From: Phytobacter diazotrophicus
GTDB lineage: Bacteria > Pseudomonadota > Gammaproteobacteria > Enterobacterales > Enterobacteriaceae
Assembly: GCA_004346725.1 (NCBI GenBank)
Contig: SMDE01000019.1
Location: 1 to 64,000, forward strand
Direction: 5' to 3'
Length of the DNA: 64,000 bases
Positions 27,245 to 35,394 of the stretch are shown one piece after another. Every line of letters starts with the position of its first letter. The stretch's first letter is position 1. The notes under the pieces are model-generated. The model was given only the letters and a program-made list of their open reading frames with translations. It did not search any database and was not told the origin of the DNA. Made by a program: the position numbers and the translations under genes.

Positions 27245-27270
27245 CATTTATCTTAACATTAAGATAAATG
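27245..27270. promoter_or_regulatory. Perfect palindromic operator between MFS exporter and MarR genes
   Basis: CATTTATCTTAA (27245-27256) and its exact reverse complement TTAAGATAAATG (27259-27270) are separated by CA. The site lies 49 bp from the exporter start and 60 bp from the MarR start, as expected of a MarR-family operator controlling both genes. Confidence 0.75.
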
Positions 27271-27329
27271 TGTTCCTTGTGTAAGATGGACCGCACAACT
27301 CGATAAATAACCCTATTTAAGGTACGAAA

Positions 27330-27818
27330 ATGCATGACCATATCGATTTCGTTGTCAGCCAATGGGACAGCGCAATGCCTGAGCTTGACGCCTCTTCAAT
27401 GAAAGTTTTTGGCCGAATGTTGAGGGTGATGAAGCATTTGGGGAAGATGCGCGCCCAGGCACTGGAACCGTTCGGCTTTCGCGATGGAGAATTTGACGTC
27501 CTTGCCACTTTGCGCCGAGCCGGCGCGCCTTATTGTCTTTCTCCAACACAGCTATATAAATCGCTACTGGTCACGTCCGGAGCGATGACGAATCGCCTTA
27601 ACCATCTTGAAGAGCAAGGACTGATTGAGCGAATTCAAGATCCCGATGACAAACGCAGCACACTGGTCAGCCTGACAGCTTATGGGCGAGAGCGTATTGA
27701 ACAAGCGCTTCTCGTCCACACTGAAACGCAAAACGCGATACTGGCCAACCTCTCCCAGGCTAAACGGGAGCAGCTTGAATCATTATTAAGAGAGTTGCTG
27801 CTGAGCTTTCCGGGCTGA
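27330..27818 (+). CDS. MarR family transcriptional regulator
   Basis: 162 residues. A winged helix is seen: FDVLATLRRAG, the recognition region LYKSLLVTSGAMTNRLNHLE near 80-100, and the wing DPDDKRSTLVSLT. N- and C-terminal helices provide dimerisation. AAGG stands before the ATG. It is divergent from the CynX-type exporter and probably represses it, and itself, through the palindrome between them. Confidence 0.88.
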   Translation: MHDHIDFVVSQWDSAMPELDASSMKVFGRMLRVMKHLGKMRAQALEPFGFRDGEFDVLATLRRAGAPYCLSPTQLYKSLLVTSGAMTNRLNHLEEQGLIERIQDPDDKRSTLVSLTAYGRERIEQALLVHTETQNAILANLSQAKREQLESLLRELLLSFPG

Positions 27819-27884
27819 GATTGCGGCCCTCGCTCATATCGATAATGGCCGGGTAATTAGAGGCCCGCTCATGGGCATCTCTCT

Positions 27885-28160
27885 TTAAGCCATCGTAAAA
27901 CGGCTCTGAGGTGTCTGTTGAATTCGAGGCGATTCAACCAGTTTCCGAGCTTCATCACGACAAGAACGGGCATCTGCAAGTGTGATCGTAGGATACACAC
28001 CAAGCGAGATCATTTTTGGTTTACCGGCAAAACGATAACGGAACCGCCAACTCTTGCTTCCATTAGGTTCTATAAGCAATGACAGCCCTATCCCATCTCC
28101 AGGTGTATAGGCTTTAGCTTCAGGCTTAGCGCGGCGAATCTGCATATCGTTTAAAGGCAT
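27885..28160 (-). pseudogene. 5' remnant of a P4-type integrase from an earlier element at thrW
   Basis: About 74 residues match the N-terminal arm-binding domain of tyrosine integrases (MPLNDMQIRRAKPEAKAY, LLIEPNGSKSWRFRYRF, SLGVYPTITLADAR). The match then breaks off after EARKLV into an unrelated 16-residue tail. The catalytic domain is absent. It is homologous to, but clearly different from, the intact integrase at 38426-39607. Its start faces the left att site as the intact gene's start faces thrW, so it marks an older integration event. Confidence 0.85.
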
Positions 28161-28311
28161 GTGTATAGGAATCCAGGACCGAACAGGAACATATACACAT
28201 TTAGTACCGGATTCGACGGGATGGCTATGGGTTAAAACGGACTAAAGAGAAACAAAAGCCTTTATAAAACAATAACTTTATGGGTGACTACGAACGTATG
28301 AGGAACTCGAA

Positions 28312-28328
28312 ATGGTGCGATAATAGGA
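28312..28328. repeat. attL, imperfect copy of the thrW 3' end
   Basis: ATGGTGCGATAATAGGA here matches ATGGTGCCGATAATAGGA at 39771-39788 with one base missing. The paired integrase arm sites lie 60-90 bp inside the element. Confidence 0.8.
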
Positions 28329-28387
28329 ACAGAATTAGCCTATAACTCAATGAAAAATAAACAAATAAAAAATAAAAATTCATAAAA

Positions 28388-28406
28388 TGCCCCCTAAAGT
28401 GCCCCC
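28388..28406. promoter_or_regulatory. Integrase arm-type sites, left end
   Basis: Two TGCCCCC direct repeats start at 28388 and 28400, spaced 12 bp. The same pair with the same 12-bp spacing occurs at the right end (39639, 39651). They are probable arm-binding sites of the island integrase. Confidence 0.6.
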
Positions 28407-28541
28407 GATTCATCAACTCACGATTGACTCCAGCCGCTATCCCTACCACCAAGAATTTATAACTAAATACGAATCAACCGTTGACTAGAATGCCCATCAC
28501 AAAGTCACTACAGTTCGAAAAGTCTTAACTTACATAATAAA

Positions 28542-30146
28542 CTAACTTAAAATATATTTTTTAATAGCTAAATACTCAGCAACTTTTCCATCCCAGTGAG
28601 ACTTTGAGTCCTTCATAGATTCTATAAGTTCATCGAACAAATACCCTCTGGTTTTTTTTATAATATCTCTATCAGGAATGCCATCAGGAGATATACTATG
28701 GAGGTGCATCATGATATTAAATTTCTGTGTAGTCTCAGATGAATCCTCTTTGCTACATGAATCTATGAGCGATGTTATTGTCATGTCCTTCATCTTACAA
28801 ACCTCCACCAATAACTCAAATTCATCTATCGTCATGTAATATATCCTATCCTTATTAATAGACAACTCACCATATTTACTCTCAATAATATCGAAAAATT
28901 TCCCATCTAACATACCCTCGATTGTTCTTCCAGATGAAAAGTAATGATCCATATGTGTGATAATTATCAACGAATCCTTCATCGATATTTCATTGCCATT
29001 TATTTTATTTATAGCCCGAGCACAATCCTGTCCCTGAATCACCCCTTTTATAAAGCTATTACCCAATCGCTGTTTAATAACAAGAGCAGTATTAGAGTAC
29101 TTCACAGTTTTATCAGGTTCAATTGCTTTCGAGTCGATATATACGCTCCCATCAACTTCCTGAACAATAAAATCTACAACTTTAGTCTTTTCTGGTATTT
29201 TATTTTTACGGTAAAGTTCAAGAATCTCACTTTCTTTGATTACAACTGAAAAAACCTCATTTAAAAGTGTTTCAATATAACTTTCCATAGTTTTCCCAAA
29301 CTTATCTTTATAAGCTGAGGCAAGTTCTTTCTTTAGCAAGGAAGGAACAAGTGCAGAAAGTGAGGCTCTAAGTATATGCTTACTTAGAACCACCAATCCA
29401 TTATTAGTTTGGATGAATGGCTTAGTTAACATAGGCGTGTCGAGGAAATACTCAATATCCTTTTGCTGCGGATCTCTAAATTGGCTCATGAAGCCCCTAA
29501 AATCACCGCCCTTGACTGAAACCAAATTAAGATAATTCTTTAATGTTTTAGCGCTAAAGTAAGGAACAAGATGAATTAAGAATACATTCAATGGAATTAG
29601 AGTCGATTCTTTATCATCCTCAACACATGACAACAATGCAAAGTAGGCACTTATTTTGTAATATTCATCAAGTGTAATTCCATATAACTCTCTAAAATTC
29701 CTATCAAAATACCCACCACCAAAATTAGAATACCAATAATATTGCCGTGCAAGAGTATTTAACTCTATTTTCATAGGAACTTGATATAATTTTTGGTTAA
29801 CAACCATCCTGCGTACACTCAACAATATTTTATTATTATCATAAATTCCTTCAACTTCACTCTGCAGGCTATAAATTCTATTAACTATATCTATAAAATC
29901 CTTCTGCTTCATTTCAAAAGCTTTTGGTTTTGTGGATTCCGAAAATTTCCATTTCAGAGCCAAAAAACAACACCATGGGAAATTTGACATGATACCATCA
30001 CCAGGATTTCTAATTACCTGAAAGTGATGATACATATTGTTAAAAAATGACTCATCGGTAAAAGACATCAACTTTTTTTTAATCGCCGTAACTTTGCCGC
30101 TATAGTTTTTCCTAGTTTTAATTTGTAGAGGGAAGTAGATTTTCAT
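28542..30146 (-). CDS. Satellite cargo protein of unknown family, possible nuclease-like motif
   Basis: 534 residues from MKIYFPLQIKTRKN, visibly more AT-rich than the rest of the island, with rare-type codons. No family recognised. Near residue 320 a pattern KVVDFIVQEVDGSVYIDSKA resembles the D...(D/E)xK core of PD-(D/E)XK nucleases, preceded by ESYIETLLNEVF. This is suggestive only. No transmembrane segment is seen. I start at 30146, where GGTG precedes the ATG; an in-frame TTG lies at 30158. It lies at the att-proximal end, opposite to the integrase, a position where P4-like satellites carry variable accessory and defence genes. Confidence 0.6.
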   Translation of the reverse strand: MKIYFPLQIKTRKNYSGKVTAIKKKLMSFTDESFFNNMYHHFQVIRNPGDGIMSNFPWCCFLALKWKFSESTKPKAFEMKQKDFIDIVNRIYSLQSEVEGIYDNNKILLSVRRMVVNQKLYQVPMKIELNTLARQYYWYSNFGGGYFDRNFRELYGITLDEYYKISAYFALLSCVEDDKESTLIPLNVFLIHLVPYFSAKTLKNYLNLVSVKGGDFRGFMSQFRDPQQKDIEYFLDTPMLTKPFIQTNNGLVVLSKHILRASLSALVPSLLKKELASAYKDKFGKTMESYIETLLNEVFSVVIKESEILELYRKNKIPEKTKVVDFIVQEVDGSVYIDSKAIEPDKTVKYSNTALVIKQRLGNSFIKGVIQGQDCARAINKINGNEISMKDSLIIITHMDHYFSSGRTIEGMLDGKFFDIIESKYGELSINKDRIYYMTIDEFELLVEVCKMKDMTITSLIDSCSKEDSSETTQKFNIMMHLHSISPDGIPDRDIIKKTRGYLFDELIESMKDSKSHWDGKVAEYLAIKKYILS

Positions 30147-30857
30147 AGTCACCGCCAATTTCCAGTCATTAATGTATTATCACATTTTTATATGAATATA
30201 TTTATCCAATATACAACATCGGCACAATTAACTCTTGCGCTGATGAGAGCGCTTCTGATCAATGCTAATATCTTTATACTGCTAATTGACAAAAAGATAA
30301 AGACCATAGTAAGCGCCCGGACATTTTACCGAAGCTCTCACCTAAAGAGCGTTTATTCTCATGACTAAACGCGTTATAAAGCATTTTGAGCATTTAAGGA
30401 GTCGAGCCGTCATCTTCTCACCCAATACAAAAATTCGCCCGTCATACTTGACTGGAGCGACCACACGCAGTCTAAATAAACATATCACAGACAAAAACGG
30501 CACTACACCGCACCCGCCTGCCACTTTCATATCTGTAAAATTTTTCAGTTTTGTTTTTCTACAAACGGGTAAGCCAGCCCGCGCCAGTACTGGCTCTCTG
30601 ACATAAATCTCAGACTGAAAAAATTGAAACGGATTTCAGTTTTTTTCAGTTGTAGCAATTCAGTGCTTACGCCAGTTTTTCCAGATAATTGTTTCAGAAG
30701 GGATTTTTTATTTTATGCCACGATTCAGGAAGAGGCAGCACTTAACGCGAAAATAATAAACACAGTAAATTTAATGAGTTACCACAAAAAGAGACTGAAA
30801 AAGTTTCTGACCAAATAATCAGTGCCGGGCACACTTCCGGGTCCCGGCCAGTCAACA
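30147..30857. other. AT-rich non-coding stretch of the satellite
   Basis: About 700 bp without a gene I can support; an 81-codon frame at 30361 has no recognisable features. A long dyad, ACTGAAAAAA (30614-30623) with TTTTTTCAGT (30641-30650), could be a terminator or protein site, and the ACTGAAAAA motif recurs near 30791. Confidence 0.4.
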
Positions 30858-31130
30858 TTAAGCCTGCTTTTTTGCCTGTAGCAGAAATGCCAGGGCTTTC
30901 GCGCGATCCTCTTCTGGCATGGCATCAATCAGTTCTTTTACCCTTCCCTGTCCCTTGAGGGCGCTGGGGCTGATGGTATGTGAAAAGGACACGTTCATCA
31001 CAAAGGTGTGACCACATTCGACATTTGTACAGCTACAGTAAACATCTGCCAGTTGTGGATGCTTACGGTTCGTCTTACGGATTGTTGCACTGGCAAGACA
31101 TTCAGGGCAGGTCATTTTCATGATGCGCAT
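30858..31130 (-). CDS. Ogr/Delta-type zinc-finger late-gene activator
   Basis: 90 residues. MTCPECLASA and YCSCTNVECGHTFV supply the CxxC...CxxxxC zinc site of the P2 Ogr / P4 Delta family, which bind upstream of late promoters and contact the RNA polymerase alpha subunit. AAGGA precedes the ATG. Presence of this gene suggests cross-activation between the satellite and a P2-like helper. The C-terminal ~35 residues extend beyond Ogr's usual length. Confidence 0.88.
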   Translation of the reverse strand: MRIMKMTCPECLASATIRKTNRKHPQLADVYCSCTNVECGHTFVMNVSFSHTISPSALKGQGRVKELIDAMPEEDRAKALAFLLQAKKQA

Positions 31131-31198
31131 GCTGTTTCCTTCATTTATTGCCTGCCAGGAATAAAGCTGGCAGAAGTGATTACTGTCTGATTAAACGT

Positions 31199-31385
31199 GT
31201 AACAGTGGTAACACTGGCAACATGATTGTTTTAAAAGAGAAAAAAACGTTACCAGTGCTTTTTTATTAGTGGTAACACGAGGTAACACCTCTCAGATTGT
31301 TACCAGTGTTACCAGTCACTCTTTTTAACTGGTAACACCTGAACGCCCTGCCGTGTCTGGTTGTTACCTCTGTTACCAGTGTTAC
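31199..31385. repeat. Iteron cluster, probable satellite replication origin
   Basis: Eleven copies of the core GTAAC, mostly within (T)GGTAACAC(T), lie in 187 bp. Five are in one orientation (31199, 31208, 31272, 31282, 31332) and six in the other (31248, 31299, 31308, 31363, 31372, 31381). P4 alpha protein recognises short iterons at ori and crr, and this cluster sits directly downstream of the alpha-type gene, so it is the best origin candidate. Confidence 0.7.
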
Positions 31386-31411
31386 CTCATAAAAATAAGA
31401 CTCGCGCGGGA

Positions 31412-34099
31412 TTAGTCTTCTTCCGGTTCGCCAAGCACATTCGTGCTGAACTGATACACCCGCTTGAGGCCTATTTCTGGCAGGCGCATGTTTATCTGGG
31501 TACGCCCGTCCTTACCTGCTTCAAGCCACCCCGCATTAACACAAAGTCGCGCAACCTTACGGGCATCAAATCCTTTACAGATTTCCTTCCATCCCGATGG
31601 CAGAACATAAAAAGTGGTTACCGTTTCGGTATTCGTGTTTCCTTTGTCCACCTTGCGGAACCCCATCATGGCAACCGGGCGGTTTTTGTCGTCATGCCAG
31701 TCAGCAAAACGGCTGTACTGGTTGCGCGTGAAGAAATCACGTACCTGCTCCAGTGCTGCCCTGTCTTCCTGGTTTGCCGAGTGCCCGCGATCTGCCATCC
31801 ATGCCGCCAGACAACGTTCAGCCGCTGCAAAGGATTCTCCTTCCGGCCAGCCCGTGATGCCTGCCCGTGTCGCCAGTTCTCCGGCCATAGCGACAAGAGC
31901 AAAGCGGGTTACAGCGCGGCCAACCTGATTCCCGGCATCTTCCGGGGTTAATTTTCGCGTGTACTCTTTCAGTAACGCCTTTGCCTGGCTGGTGACCTCC
32001 GGCAATGCGTCGGTGATATAACGCAGCCAGTCACGGAAAGGCGCGCCATGAAACTGCGCCACCCCCTGCTCAAGATGCTCAGACAGTGCTTTTCCGCCTG
32101 TAAAGCCGTGCAAATCCTCAAATACACCATATTTACCGGAATCACTGGGGATCTGAATCATCCTCACCTCAACTCCGGCATAAGTTCGTTCTCCGGCGCT
32201 CGCCGCATGTTCCACCAGTGACAGTTCACCCGTGGAAAGGAAAAGCAGATTCCAGCGGTTTGTTTCACGGACAGAACCATCCGTTCGTGCTCTGGCTTTC
32301 CCCTGCCCGTTTGCCAGCATGTAGGCGATATTCCCGGCTTCCCGCCCGTCAACTTCACGGATCTCATCCAGCATCAGCGTGGCATCATTCCGGCGACTTG
32401 CCGTACCTTCGAGCGCGTTACCCGTTGCGCGCCATGTATGCCAGAAGTCAGTTCCGCCACAGACGGATGCCGCCACTTTCATGGTCGTGGTTTTCCCGTC
32501 AGTGGATTCCCCTTTCAGGTGGTATCCACCGCCCCCCATCCCCACCAGTTGCAGCAAAGGGGCGGCAAAAGACAGGCTTACGCTGAATGCCAGGCGGGCA
32601 TTCCCCACACAATAACGCCCGATATGTTGCCGCCAGTCGTCTGACGTCCCGTTCACGCGGAAATCCCGCCCCTGTACGCTCGATGTCTGGAGAATCACAG
32701 AACGCGCATCCCGTCCGATAACTTCATCCTGGAGAACATACACCCCGCCATGCCACCCGGTTTTATTCACACAGGTGACTTTGTTTTCCGGTTTGCACAG
32801 GGAGATGTACTCCATCAGGTGCGCCCGCGCAGCCCCATTAACGTTGATATACGAAAGGCCGTTAACCAGAAGTACGCGACGCAGCTCTTCACCGCTACCG
32901 CCCAGCATTTCCATCGGCATCGCCCATTTGCGGCTGTTCCCGTTCGTGTCATCCCACTCAAGAAGTCGCCCGTAATTACTGCCATCAGCATCGCTGGTAA
33001 TGGCAGTCACCCGGATAGGGCTGCAAATTTTTATGTTGCGGATTTCGGTATCACCGTCTGATTTATTAACGAGTTTGTCGTACCACAGATACTCCTTTGT
33101 CAGACGGAAACCTTCCGGCAGACGGGTCAGCCCTTTGCCGTGGAGGGTCATTTCTTCCCTGAATGCCTCGCGGGCGCGTTCCAGCCCGGCCTCCTGGCGG
33201 AAATCATCCCAGTCCGCTTTATGCCGGGTTGGCGGCAGTGTCACCCATCCGCTCACAGCCTTTGCGGCCTTCTCTGCCCAGATGCGCCCGGTATTCTCCT
33301 TACCGTCGAGTAAATCGTTATCAGCAGCCATAACGATCCGCGTATCAGGCCATTTCTGCCGGATCCTCTCTGCCACCCTGACCAGATTGGTGGCCGCCAC
33401 AGCGGCAACCACCCAGCCGGAGGACAGCAGCGATGCTGTCAGTGCCGTGGCAAAACCTTCGGTGATAATGACCTGCTCAGGAGGATTTGCGGGTATGTCA
33501 GTCAGTGCAATAAATGCCCCGGTAAGCTGGCTCCCCGGCAGCAGGTTTTTCTCCCCCTCAGGACTGATGAGCTGGCCACCTGTGATTACCCCGTCAATAT
33601 CAGTCAGGCCAAGTAGAAGAGAGCCTGCCGGGAATACGGTTCCGGCTACCGTCACGGGATGCCCCAGCAGGGCAGTCACATGGCCAAACAGTCCGCGCGC
33701 GGTAAGATAAGGGGTCTCCCCTTGGACAGCGGTTTTCTCTAACTGGTGAAAACGTGCTTTGCCGTTCGCTTTCCGTAACGCTTCATTTCTGGCTGGCACA
33801 GCAGGTTTGTTGCCAGCTTCCGGCATGGACAATGTTCCGGCGACCATGCCAGAGACTTCCAGTACACTCTTGCCTGTAACAAGACGAATAAGATCCAGTC
33901 CGTCACCATTACCGCACTGGTTACAGAACCAGGTTCCCCGTCCTTCCTTATCATCCAGACGAAAACGGTCAGTTCCGCCGCATTTCGGGCAGGCTCCGTG
34001 TCGGTGCCCTGCCGGAACGGTAATACCGAGCGCTGAAAGGATATGCGGCCAGCGGCCACGGGCAGCAGTGGAAACCTCAGTAACAGTTTGCTGTCTCAC
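31412..34099 (-). CDS. P4 alpha-type primase/helicase (zinc finger, Toprim, DUF927-type helicase)
   Basis: 895 residues. The N-terminal zinc ribbon CPKCGGTDRF...FCNQCGNGDG (about 38-66) is followed by a Toprim-like primase core (VIITEGFATALTA near 210, VMAADNDLLDG near 256). A helicase part follows, with DUF927-like RVTAITSDADG near 355, Walker A KGESTDGKTTTM near 530 and Walker B ATLMLDEIREV near 573. It should initiate and prime replication of the satellite. The initiator is GTG, overlapping the previous stop (GTGA), with GGGGAG upstream. It is the last gene of a tightly overlapped four-gene operon, with the iterons just behind. Confidence 0.85.
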   Translation of the reverse strand: MRQQTVTEVSTAARGRWPHILSALGITVPAGHRHGACPKCGGTDRFRLDDKEGRGTWFCNQCGNGDGLDLIRLVTGKSVLEVSGMVAGTLSMPEAGNKPAVPARNEALRKANGKARFHQLEKTAVQGETPYLTARGLFGHVTALLGHPVTVAGTVFPAGSLLLGLTDIDGVITGGQLISPEGEKNLLPGSQLTGAFIALTDIPANPPEQVIITEGFATALTASLLSSGWVVAAVAATNLVRVAERIRQKWPDTRIVMAADNDLLDGKENTGRIWAEKAAKAVSGWVTLPPTRHKADWDDFRQEAGLERAREAFREEMTLHGKGLTRLPEGFRLTKEYLWYDKLVNKSDGDTEIRNIKICSPIRVTAITSDADGSNYGRLLEWDDTNGNSRKWAMPMEMLGGSGEELRRVLLVNGLSYINVNGAARAHLMEYISLCKPENKVTCVNKTGWHGGVYVLQDEVIGRDARSVILQTSSVQGRDFRVNGTSDDWRQHIGRYCVGNARLAFSVSLSFAAPLLQLVGMGGGGYHLKGESTDGKTTTMKVAASVCGGTDFWHTWRATGNALEGTASRRNDATLMLDEIREVDGREAGNIAYMLANGQGKARARTDGSVRETNRWNLLFLSTGELSLVEHAASAGERTYAGVEVRMIQIPSDSGKYGVFEDLHGFTGGKALSEHLEQGVAQFHGAPFRDWLRYITDALPEVTSQAKALLKEYTRKLTPEDAGNQVGRAVTRFALVAMAGELATRAGITGWPEGESFAAAERCLAAWMADRGHSANQEDRAALEQVRDFFTRNQYSRFADWHDDKNRPVAMMGFRKVDKGNTNTETVTTFYVLPSGWKEICKGFDARKVARLCVNAGWLEAGKDGRTQINMRLPEIGLKRVYQFSTNVLGEPEED

Positions 34100-34503
34100 T
34101 GGCGTTTCTCCCCTTCTTCACAACGCACAAATTCATAGCCAGCAGGCAGTTCACCATCCGGGGCACCAAAAATAATGTCGCGGTACACTTCCCGCATTTC
34201 GGTGACACCTTCCACGGACAGGCGTAATGCTTCACCCATAAAGCCAGGCACCAGCATTCTTTCAAGCATTTCAGCCGCAAGTCTGCTGCCATCTTCTGCC
34301 CCGAATTCGTCCATCCAGGGGGCTTCAATGTGAAACAGAATATTCAGGGCAACTTTTTCAGCCGTCAGAATCACCGTTTCCCCGTCTTCAACATAGACAG
34401 GCCTGCCATTCACACGGGTCATGAGGGAAATAAATGCATCAGCCACATAACGGCGTAATAGCGCGGTGCGAAATGCCGGAGACATGATTGTTTCACTGGT
34501 CAT
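34096..34503 (-). CDS. Conserved satellite protein of unknown function
   Basis: 135 residues, acidic, mostly helical, from MTSETIMSPAFRTALLRRYV. Contains VEDGETVILTAEKVALNILF. Overlaps the upstream gene by 11 bp and the replicase by 4 bp. Small genes at this place are usual in P4-like elements; no function is known to me. Confidence 0.65.
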   Translation of the reverse strand: MTSETIMSPAFRTALLRRYVADAFISLMTRVNGRPVYVEDGETVILTAEKVALNILFHIEAPWMDEFGAEDGSRLAAEMLERMLVPGFMGEALRLSVEGVTEMREVYRDIIFGAPDGELPAGYEFVRCEEGEKRQ

Positions 34504-34732
34504 GACAGCCTCCCTGTAGGGTGCTGGTTTCTTTCACAACGCCATCGAGCAGTTCAGCAAAACAGGCAAACATAGCGGCCACGCCCTCAGAGGACACCGT
34601 ATTTACGCCGGAACTGTCTTTGCCTGATAACGCATCAGCCAGAAACTCACTGGCCAGCGCAACTCTCAGCAGACGGTTTTCCCCTTCGTCGGACAGGGTG
34701 CAAGGCAAACATTGCTGATTAAGGTATTTCAT
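34493..34732 (-). CDS. Small conserved satellite protein
   Basis: 79 residues from MKYLNQQCLPCTLSDEGENR, acidic and helical. GGAGGTG stands 7 nt before the ATG at 34732, better than the upstream in-frame starts. The ATG overlaps the stop of the Icd-like gene (ATGA). Confidence 0.65.
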   Translation of the reverse strand: MKYLNQQCLPCTLSDEGENRLLRVALASEFLADALSGKDSSGVNTVSSEGVAAMFACFAELLDGVVKETSTLQGGCHDQ

Positions 34733-34920
34733 GCGTTCACCTCCAGTGGCAGACGTCCGGCAAAACACAGGATGAAGTCAGCGACAAGACGCAGCCGCGC
34801 ATCATGTTCATTGCATGCAGTGATGCGAACAGGAAAAGGACGCGAGGTGGAGTCAGCACGGCGAACAGCAAGAAAAAGAAAGGTAAATTCTGGTTGAAAA
34901 AAAACAGGGATCGTAGCCAT
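34729..34920 (-). CDS. Icd-like (host cell division inhibitor-like) small protein
   Basis: 63 residues from MATIPVFFQPEFTFLFLAVR, ending FILCFAGRLPLEVNA. This is the C-terminal signature of proteins annotated as Icd-like in P4/P1-type elements. The ATG at 34920 has a very strong site, AAGGAGG, eight bases upstream. The frame is open to a GTG at 35316 (195 residues), but that leader part overlaps a structured RNA region and its starts lack good sites. I therefore call the short form, with the long form possible. In phage P1, icd lies in the immI region behind the c4 antisense RNA. Confidence 0.6.
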   Translation of the reverse strand: MATIPVFFQPEFTFLFLAVRRADSTSRPFPVRITACNEHDARLRLVADFILCFAGRLPLEVNA

Positions 34921-34945
34921 AGCGGCAACCTCCTTCAGATAGCGG

Positions 34946-35065
34946 TTAACGCCACCACCGGAGTTTCCACGCTCACTGGTGGTAGCCCAGACGGGGGTGG
35001 AAATACCGGCTCTGAAGGATACCGGCCTGACCGAAGTCAGCCCCGCCTGAGCCACCATTACGAGA
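34946..35065 (-). ncRNA. Candidate structured immunity RNA (C4/CI-like) in the replication-operon leader
   Basis: Interleaved inverted repeats CCACCA/TGGTGG (34952-34957, 34977-34982) and TTTCCAC/GTGGAAA (34964-34970, 34997-35003) cannot pair at the same time. A CTGAC-TTCG-GTCAG hairpin on the minus strand (35040-35027) has a stable UUCG loop. Short antisense RNAs of this kind (C4 of P1, CI of P4) control comparable operons by premature termination. Position directly upstream of the Icd-like gene fits; identity is inferred. Confidence 0.4.
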
Positions 35066-35351
35066 TAGCTACAACGGCCAAGAAACCGCTGCGCAAGTAG
35101 CAGGTGTGCAAAGACAAAGACACAAAAAAAGACGCATGGCGCGTCTGGTGTCGCCTTCAGATTACACGGGTTTCCACGCCCGGTTGCCGATTTTGCGGCA
35201 ACGTCGAAACTATAGCCTGCCGGATTAAGGCTGCGCAAGAAATTTATATCCGAATTTACTGTATTGTTCATTTTTGAAAATCCTGGCATCCTGAATATTC
35301 TTACAGGGTCTGCCACTCTGTAGGTTTCATTTTCTACCTGTGTAAGTTCTC

Positions 35352-35384
35352 AAAGCCCGCTTAATAATCAGCGGGCTTTTTATT
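35352..35384. terminator. Stem-loop between capsid gene and replication operon
   Basis: AAAGCCCGCT (35352-35361) pairs with AGCGGGCTTT (35370-35379). The T-run is stronger in the rightward direction (TTTTTATTT) but the stem can stop the leftward capsid transcript as well, 15 bp after its stop codon. Confidence 0.65.
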
Positions 35385-35394
35385 TGCAGGAATA

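Noticed and set aside
27839..27860. Further att copy left of the integrase relic (CGATAAT near 27840)
   Set aside because: Only seven bases match the thrW end; expected by chance.
30361..30606. 81-codon rightward frame in the satellite
   Set aside because: Against the direction of all other island genes, no family features; could not be supported.
31199..31385. Possible CRISPR array
   Set aside because: Repeats are only 5-9 bp, in both orientations and irregularly spaced; iterons fit, CRISPR does not, and no cas genes are present in the window.
34804..35100. 98-codon rightward frame over the Icd-like region
   Set aside because: Antisense shadow of the Icd-like gene and its structured leader.
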